A DNA stretch of 10,854 nucleotides, from NCBI GenBank assembly GCA_028711675.1, contig JAQTRT010000087.1, positions 1 to 10,854 of the forward strand, given 5' to 3'. The position numbers and the translations under genes are program-made. This stretch comes from a bacterium. Lineage in GTDB: Bacteria > Spirochaetota > JAHITG01. The notes below the pieces were generated by a model. The model was not told where the DNA came from and made no database searches. It saw nothing but the letters and a program-made list of their open reading frames with translations. Within the stretch, counting starts at the first letter, position 1; each line of letters begins with the position of its first letter. Shown here one piece after another: positions 7,195-10,854 of the stretch.

Positions 7195-7279
7195 TAAAGG
7201 TAATAAAGGCTTTAAAGGCATAAAAGGTTCTAAAGGCAAAGATTAAGAAATTAACCTTTAGAGCCTTTATTACCTTTAC
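7194..7279. repeat. AAAGG-type inverted repeat, copy 2, between etfB and etfA
   Basis: The left arm (7194-7218) and right arm (7255-7279) are 25 bases each and complementary at 24 positions. The one exception is a G-U pair in RNA, so the transcript can form a long stem with a 36-base loop. The loop holds further AAAGG units, and a CCTTTT-type remnant continues to about 7295. The hairpin starts at the last base of the etfB stop and ends 20 bases before the etfA ribosome binding site (GAGGAGG, 7299-7305), so it fills most of the gap. The 16-base string ataaaggctttaaagg (7203-7218) recurs exactly in copy 3 (9960-9975). There is no terminal uridine run. I infer a role in mRNA processing or stability, or a mobile repeat. 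Confidence 0.85.
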
Positions 7280-7312
7280 AACATTTATAACCTTTTCAGA
7301 GGAGGATATGTC

Positions 7313-8509
7313 GTGGAGATCATTATTGATGCGGAAAAATGTACAGGTTGTACGATCTGTTCCAAACGCTGCCCTTTTGCCATTATAAAAATGGAGAACC
7401 GTCTGGCTGTGATCGGCCAAGGCTGTACTTTTTGCGGGGTTTGCGTGGAAGCCTGCCCCTTTTCAGCCATTACTATTTATAAAGACCAGGAGAAGCATGT
7501 TGATCTGAGCGCATATAAAGGCATTATGGTCTTCGGCGAGGTCAGGGATAAGAAATTTGCCAATGTGGCCCTTGAGCTTATCTCCAAGGCCCGGGAGATC
7601 GCTGACCAGATCAAGACCCATGTGATCACCGTGATCCTGGGGGAAAAGATCAATCATCTGGCCAAGGAAGCCTTGTCCTACGGGAGCGACAAGGTCATTC
7701 TTATTGATGATCCTGTGGTGAAGGATTTCCGGACCGATGCTTACGCCAGAGTCATGGTGGATATCATCAGGGACCAGAAACCGGAAATCGCTCTTATCGG
7801 TGCTACCAGTATCGGAAGGGATCTGGCGGCCCGTATCGCCATTCAGCTCCATACGGGATTGACAGCGGACTGTACCGGACTGGATATGGACATGGAACGC
7901 AGGATCCTTCTTCAGACCAGGCCTGCTTTCGGCGGGAACCTGATGGCCACGATCGAGACGCCTTACCACAGGCCTCAGATGGCCACGGTCAGGCCCAAGG
8001 TCATGAAGATCGGTAAACGTGATGAATCCCGGAAAGGGGAGATATTGAACCTGAAGCCCGGCATCACAGAGGAGAAGGTCCGGACCAAGATACGGGAGAT
8101 CATCAAACAGGAACAGGGTGAAGTCAATCTTGAGGAGGCCGAGATCATCTGTACGGGCGGACGCGGTATCCACAAGCCGGAGAATTTCTCCTTGATCAGG
8201 GAACTGGCCGGTCTTCTGGGCGGAGCTGTGGGTGCTTCCCGCGCTACAGTGGACGCAGGCTGGATCGATGCCTCCCATCAGGTCGGTCAGACGGGAAAGA
8301 CCGTGGCTCCTAAATTATATATCGCGTGCGGCGTGTCAGGAGCTATTCAGCACCTGGCCGGCATGCAGACATCGGATATCATCGTGGCCATCAACAAGGA
8401 CGCGGATGCACCTATTTTCAATGTTGCCACATACGGGATCGTAGGCGACCTGTTTGATGTCGTCCCGGCTTTGATCAAAGAAATAAAAAAAGTGAAAGGT
8501 CTTGAATGA
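7313..8509 (+). CDS. etfA: Electron transfer flavoprotein alpha subunit with N-terminal 2[4Fe-4S] ferredoxin domain
   Basis: This is a fusion of a bacterial-type ferredoxin (about 1-58) and a complete EtfA (about 66-398). The ferredoxin part has two full CxxCxxCxxxCP motifs, Cys10/13/16/20 and Cys38/41/44/48, so two [4Fe-4S] clusters are expected. The EtfA part contains GATSIGRDLAARIA (163-176), TGGRGI (281-286), GASR (307-310), and the FAD-binding run from SHQVGQTGKTV (321-331) through YIACGVSGAIQHLAGM (336-351) to NKDADAPIF (361-369). The same architecture is known in CarE of the Acetobacterium woodii caffeyl-CoA reductase and in LctC of its lactate dehydrogenase. These belong to electron-bifurcating complexes that use ferredoxin. 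The GTG start has GAGGAGG (7299-7305) 7 bases upstream. The ATG at 7308 is in another frame. The end overlaps the next gene by 8 bases. Confidence 0.94.
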   Translation: MEIIIDAEKCTGCTICSKRCPFAIIKMENRLAVIGQGCTFCGVCVEACPFSAITIYKDQEKHVDLSAYKGIMVFGEVRDKKFANVALELISKAREIADQIKTHVITVILGEKINHLAKEALSYGSDKVILIDDPVVKDFRTDAYARVMVDIIRDQKPEIALIGATSIGRDLAARIAIQLHTGLTADCTGLDMDMERRILLQTRPAFGGNLMATIETPYHRPQMATVRPKVMKIGKRDESRKGEILNLKPGITEEKVRTKIREIIKQEQGEVNLEEAEIICTGGRGIHKPENFSLIRELAGLLGGAVGASRATVDAGWIDASHQVGQTGKTVAPKLYIACGVSGAIQHLAGMQTSDIIVAINKDADAPIFNVATYGIVGDLFDVVPALIKEIKKVKGLE

Positions 8510-9944
8510 ATTAAAGGATAAGTATTTTTTTATCGTCGATCTTTTTTTACCCGAAGATGATAATTTCAGATTAAAAGAATTCAGCCTTGCCCCTGTTCCG
8601 TCTCTGCGTTTTTTTGAATACTATATCTACCCGGTGGTGTACCGCGGTTTCTTCGAGTCTATCCTTTATCTTCTTCTGAAACGGGAATCATTTTTATATG
8701 AGGATAAGCCTGCCCTTCGGGAAGATCTGCGTCATAAGCTCGGGAAAGGATTAAGAAACCTGTACTCGGTGAATTTCCGTGAATTAAATTTTGAGATCAG
8801 CGGTTATACTGATGAGTTCAAGCTCGAGGATGAGCACCTGCTCCTTGATTATGACTGGAACGGCCGGTCTCTCCTGTTCCTTGTTCCCCAGGAGTTCATC
8901 CGGGAGTTTTCCGGAGGATTCTTCAGGTCATTTGATAAGGGAAAATCCTGCTCCCTGACGCGTCGCCTTGACCATCTCAGCCTTCACCTATACAGGGAAA
9001 ATATGACCTCCTTTTGGGATATGGGGAATTTTTTCAGGGAACTGCCTGATAAGGATATCCAGGACCTGTTTCAGCGGCTCCTTAAAGGCAATATGATCGA
9101 AGAGACCATGCTTACGGGATTCATGGCAAATTTTCACGGGACAGAGATCATGGACAGGATATACCGGAATCTCTCCCAGAACATCCGGTGCGATGTAATG
9201 AAGAACCTGGAACATTTGATACAGGATAAACGGTGGCTGGAGGAATGCCTTTACCTTGTCCGGCTGGCTGTTGAAGAACTGCTGTGGCAGGAGCCGGTCC
9301 CGCTGGAACGGCTTGCTTATTTCCATGAACTGAAAGACCGCATCAGGAACGAGCGGTACAGGAGGATCTTCCGGGATAAAAGTTTTGAACAGTGGCTTCA
9401 GGAAGCTAAAACCAGGGATATGATTGAACTTTTAAAGCCCCGGGTGAATACCAGAACCATCCTCATCAGTTTGAAAGGCCTGGATAAGGAATACCTTGAT
9501 TTTTTTCTGGAGAACGCAAGCGTAAAGGCTGTGGAGACCATGCAAGAGGATTATCATTTCAATCTTCAGAATTGCACGGAACAGGAAGTGTTCGAGTCCC
9601 GGATCAAGGTTGTAGAAGCTGTCAGAGGCATCCGTTATGAAAAAAAAGCCGGGGATATCTCCCGGTTCAGGGATGTCCTGACCCGTCTCAGCCGTTCTCA
9701 TCTGAATCTTCTGGTCGGAACAGCCGGTATTGTCCGGTTCAGCCAGGCCATCCTTCACGAAGATAAGGAGTTCAAGAAATATGTTTTTTATTCCGTATCC
9801 GGTACAGTTCAGGATCTTCTGATGGACATCCAATCCGGCAGGATACGGTTCAAGCAAAGTTTTGGCGAACAGACCGTCAACCGTGCGAAAAAGGAAATTT
9901 TAAAGATCTGTTATTCCCTGGAAGACGATAATAAAGAGGTATGA
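8502..9944 (+). CDS. Uncharacterised protein with up to three FliG C-terminal-like segments
   Basis: I know no name for this 480-residue protein. The clearest similarity is at residues 303-378, where VNTRTILISLKGLDKEY and ENASVKAVETMQEDY follow the FliG C-terminal pattern (VDTRDLALALKGASDEL, KNMSKRAAxxLxxD), including an acidic pair at 349-350. Residues 387-475 repeat the layout (HLNLLVGTAGIVRFSQAI, YSVSGTVQDLLMDI, RAKKEILKICYSL). Residues 177-262 do so more weakly (DKDIQDLF, YRNLSQNIRCDVMKNLE). The N-terminal 170 residues are unrecognised and rich in aromatics. I see no signal peptide or convincing membrane segment. The start is a TTG overlapping the etfA end by 8 bases. No ATG is in frame nearby, the frame is closed upstream at 8493-8495, and AAAGG at 8495-8499 is very close, so coupled translation is likely. 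No flagellar gene is present in the window. It may be a scaffold or regulator, but its function is unknown. Confidence 0.85.
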   Translation: MNELKDKYFFIVDLFLPEDDNFRLKEFSLAPVPSLRFFEYYIYPVVYRGFFESILYLLLKRESFLYEDKPALREDLRHKLGKGLRNLYSVNFRELNFEISGYTDEFKLEDEHLLLDYDWNGRSLLFLVPQEFIREFSGGFFRSFDKGKSCSLTRRLDHLSLHLYRENMTSFWDMGNFFRELPDKDIQDLFQRLLKGNMIEETMLTGFMANFHGTEIMDRIYRNLSQNIRCDVMKNLEHLIQDKRWLEECLYLVRLAVEELLWQEPVPLERLAYFHELKDRIRNERYRRIFRDKSFEQWLQEAKTRDMIELLKPRVNTRTILISLKGLDKEYLDFFLENASVKAVETMQEDYHFNLQNCTEQEVFESRIKVVEAVRGIRYEKKAGDISRFRDVLTRLSRSHLNLLVGTAGIVRFSQAILHEDKEFKKYVFYSVSGTVQDLLMDIQSGRIRFKQSFGEQTVNRAKKEILKICYSLEDDNKEV

Positions 9945-10022
9945 AAGGCTAAAAAGACAATAAAGGCTTTAAAGGTAAAGAAAAGGCATAGGTACGAATG
10001 CCTTTAGCCTTTATTGCCTTTT
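9945..10022. repeat. AAAGG-type inverted repeat, copy 3; possible operon end
   Basis: This element begins right after the stop of the FliG-like gene. CAATAAAGGCTTTAAAGG (9958-9975) pairs with its near complement at 10001-10016, with a 2-base bulge. An alternative 8-bp stem, AAAGGCAT (9982-9989) with ATGCCTTT (9998-10005), forms the inner loop. A T-rich but interrupted stretch follows (to about 10025). The element could weakly terminate the preceding operon, since a new promoter lies downstream at 10084-10111. It shares 16 identical bases with copy 2. Confidence 0.75.
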
Positions 10023-10046
10023 CTTCGTGTCTTAGTGTCTTGGCGG
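10023..10046. repeat. Period-8 direct repeat (CTTNGTGT type)
   Basis: Three consecutive 8-mers, CTTCGTGT, CTTAGTGT and CTTGGCGG, form a degenerate tandem repeat directly abutting hairpin copy 3. On the - strand it contains AAGACACTAAGACACGAAG. Very similar strings occur, to my recollection, as dispersed intergenic repeats in many unrelated bacteria. No coding role is seen. Confidence 0.6.
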
Positions 10047-10083
10047 CAACGGTTTTTATATCTTATGTTTTTCCTAATAATCC

Positions 10084-10111
10084 TTGAAATTAGAATATTT
10101 TCATGTATAAT
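10084..10111 (+). promoter_or_regulatory. Sigma70-type promoter for the secreted protein gene
   Basis: TTGAAA (10084-10089) and a consensus TATAAT (10106-10111) are separated by 16 bases, with TG directly before the -10 box. Transcription would start near 10118, leaving a short leader of about 20 bases before the ATG at 10138. It is the best promoter match I saw in the window and follows the apparent end of the preceding operon. Confidence 0.7.
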
Positions 10112-10137
10112 ATAAAAGAAAGGTTTTTCTGCCGATA

Positions 10138-10854
10138 ATGGATAAAGAGACCATGATAAAGATAATTATTATCATCCTGTTGCTCACGACATCCGGCCAA
10201 GCCAAGGTCCTGTTTAATGACGATTTTACCGATACCGGTAAAATAAGCTACAGGACCAATATCAGGATATCAGGGAGTTCGGCCATAGTTAGCAACGTCC
10301 TATCCGGTCTTTCATGGCCTCTGTCGACCGTCGCCATCACGAAGAAAAGCAATGAGACCTGGGATGTCCTGAATCTAAGTTACGCCATAACGAATCAGCT
10401 CCCTCTTCCTGCTACGATCCCTGATATCACTGTCTTTGTCCTGGACAGCAGCAGGAATATACTGAACGGAGCCGGCCAGAAGTTCAGGAAGACATCCGGG
10501 ACCAGCATGGACCTGAAGCTGATCAGCAACTTGATGCTGCATAATACCATCCTGCTCAGGATGATGCTGTACTGCGGATCGGGGAATATCGGGACACCTG
10601 TATTGAATTCTTATGAGATCATTGTTACCGAATCTGAAACAAACGTATCCTATACTCCGAAGAACGTCAGTTTTTCCTTTTATGCGGCCCCGGCACCTCT
10701 GCGGCTGGATGAGAGCAGTATGACGCGGTTTTATTGTCGTTTTACCAAGAGTTGCACGGCCACACTGAAGATCTATGATACGAATTATAACCTGGTCAGG
10801 AATGTTTTAGCGAACAAGTCTTTCAGCGGAGATTCCGACCTGGATGCTGTCTGG
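10138..10854 (+). CDS. Exported protein, start of gene, with FlgD-Ig-like segment; runs off the window
   Basis: The frame is open for 239 codons to the last base, with no stop, so the C-terminus is missing. The N-terminus (MDKETMIKIIIIILLLTTSG) is a signal peptide: a short charged start, an Ile/Leu-rich core and probable cleavage after GQA near residue 24. The mature part is rich in Ser, Thr and Asn, as expected for beta-rich surface proteins (FNDDFTDTGKISYRTN, then a central region I do not recognise). Near the end, CTATLKIYDTNYNLVRNV resembles the FlgD-Ig or T9SS-tail-like fold seen at the C-termini of secreted proteins (pattern A-V-x-L-x-I-Y-D-x-x-G-x-L-V-R). AAAGG at 10119-10123 is about 14 bases before the ATG at 10138, which is long. 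An in-frame ATG at 10153 would give an even more typical signal peptide, so the start is uncertain. Function is unknown. Confidence 0.8.
   Translation, partial: MDKETMIKIIIIILLLTTSGQAKVLFNDDFTDTGKISYRTNIRISGSSAIVSNVLSGLSWPLSTVAITKKSNETWDVLNLSYAITNQLPLPATIPDITVFVLDSSRNILNGAGQKFRKTSGTSMDLKLISNLMLHNTILLRMMLYCGSGNIGTPVLNSYEIIVTESETNVSYTPKNVSFSFYAAPAPLRLDESSMTRFYCRFTKSCTATLKIYDTNYNLVRNVLANKSFSGDSDLDAVW

Noticed and set aside
7463..8278. Long open frame on the - strand (271 codons)
   Set aside because: It lies wholly inside etfA, whose product is unmistakable; its translation shows no family features. It is a shadow of the codon pattern.
1..10854. CRISPR arrays, tRNA or rRNA genes, transposases, phage genes
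   Set aside because: I looked for regular direct repeats with spacers, tRNA cloverleaf landmarks and mobile-element proteins and found none. The only repeats are the inverted AAAGG elements and the short period-8 tract.

Overview
The window is a stretch of a bacterial chromosome, most likely the end of a metagenome or draft-assembly contig, because bases 1-14 match the 3' end of an Illumina sequencing adapter. All recognised genes are on the + strand. The organism looks like an anaerobic bacterium. The evidence is an electron-transfer flavoprotein (ETF) of the type found in anaerobes, with a ferredoxin domain fused to its alpha subunit, next to housekeeping lipid genes. I cannot fix the phylum. 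A lineage such as Omnitrophota or Elusimicrobiota would fit the style of the intergenic repeats and the secreted protein, but this is only an impression.

Layout. (1) 15-401: the end of nucleoside diphosphate kinase (ndk), cut off at the contig edge. (2) 413-510: a hairpin-forming AAAGG-type repeat. (3) 583-4103: rpmF, plsX, fabG, an acyl-CoA dehydrogenase gene and acpP. (4) 4104-4408: a 305-base non-coding gap with mutually exclusive RNA pairings. (5) 4409-9944: fabF, rnc, etfB, a second hairpin repeat, etfA with two [4Fe-4S] motifs, and a 480-residue protein with FliG-C-like segments. (6) 9945-10137: a third hairpin repeat, a period-8 direct repeat and a good sigma70-type promoter. (7) 10138-10854: the start of an exported protein that runs off the window.

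How the genes work together. The cluster follows the common bacterial order rpmF-plsX-(fabH-fabD)-fabG-acpP-fabF-rnc, which links phospholipid and fatty-acid synthesis to a ribosomal protein and RNase III. Here fabH and fabD are missing. An acyl-CoA dehydrogenase sits between fabG and acpP, and its likely electron partners, EtfB and a ferredoxin-fused EtfA, follow rnc. The dehydrogenase plus a CarDE-like ETF has the parts list of a flavin-based electron-bifurcating enoyl reductase (as in Bcd-EtfAB or CarCDE), but it is embedded in a fatty-acid synthesis operon. Whether it acts on acyl-ACP in synthesis or on acyl-CoA in energy metabolism is the main open question. The FliG-like protein, whose start overlaps the end of etfA, is the least explained gene.
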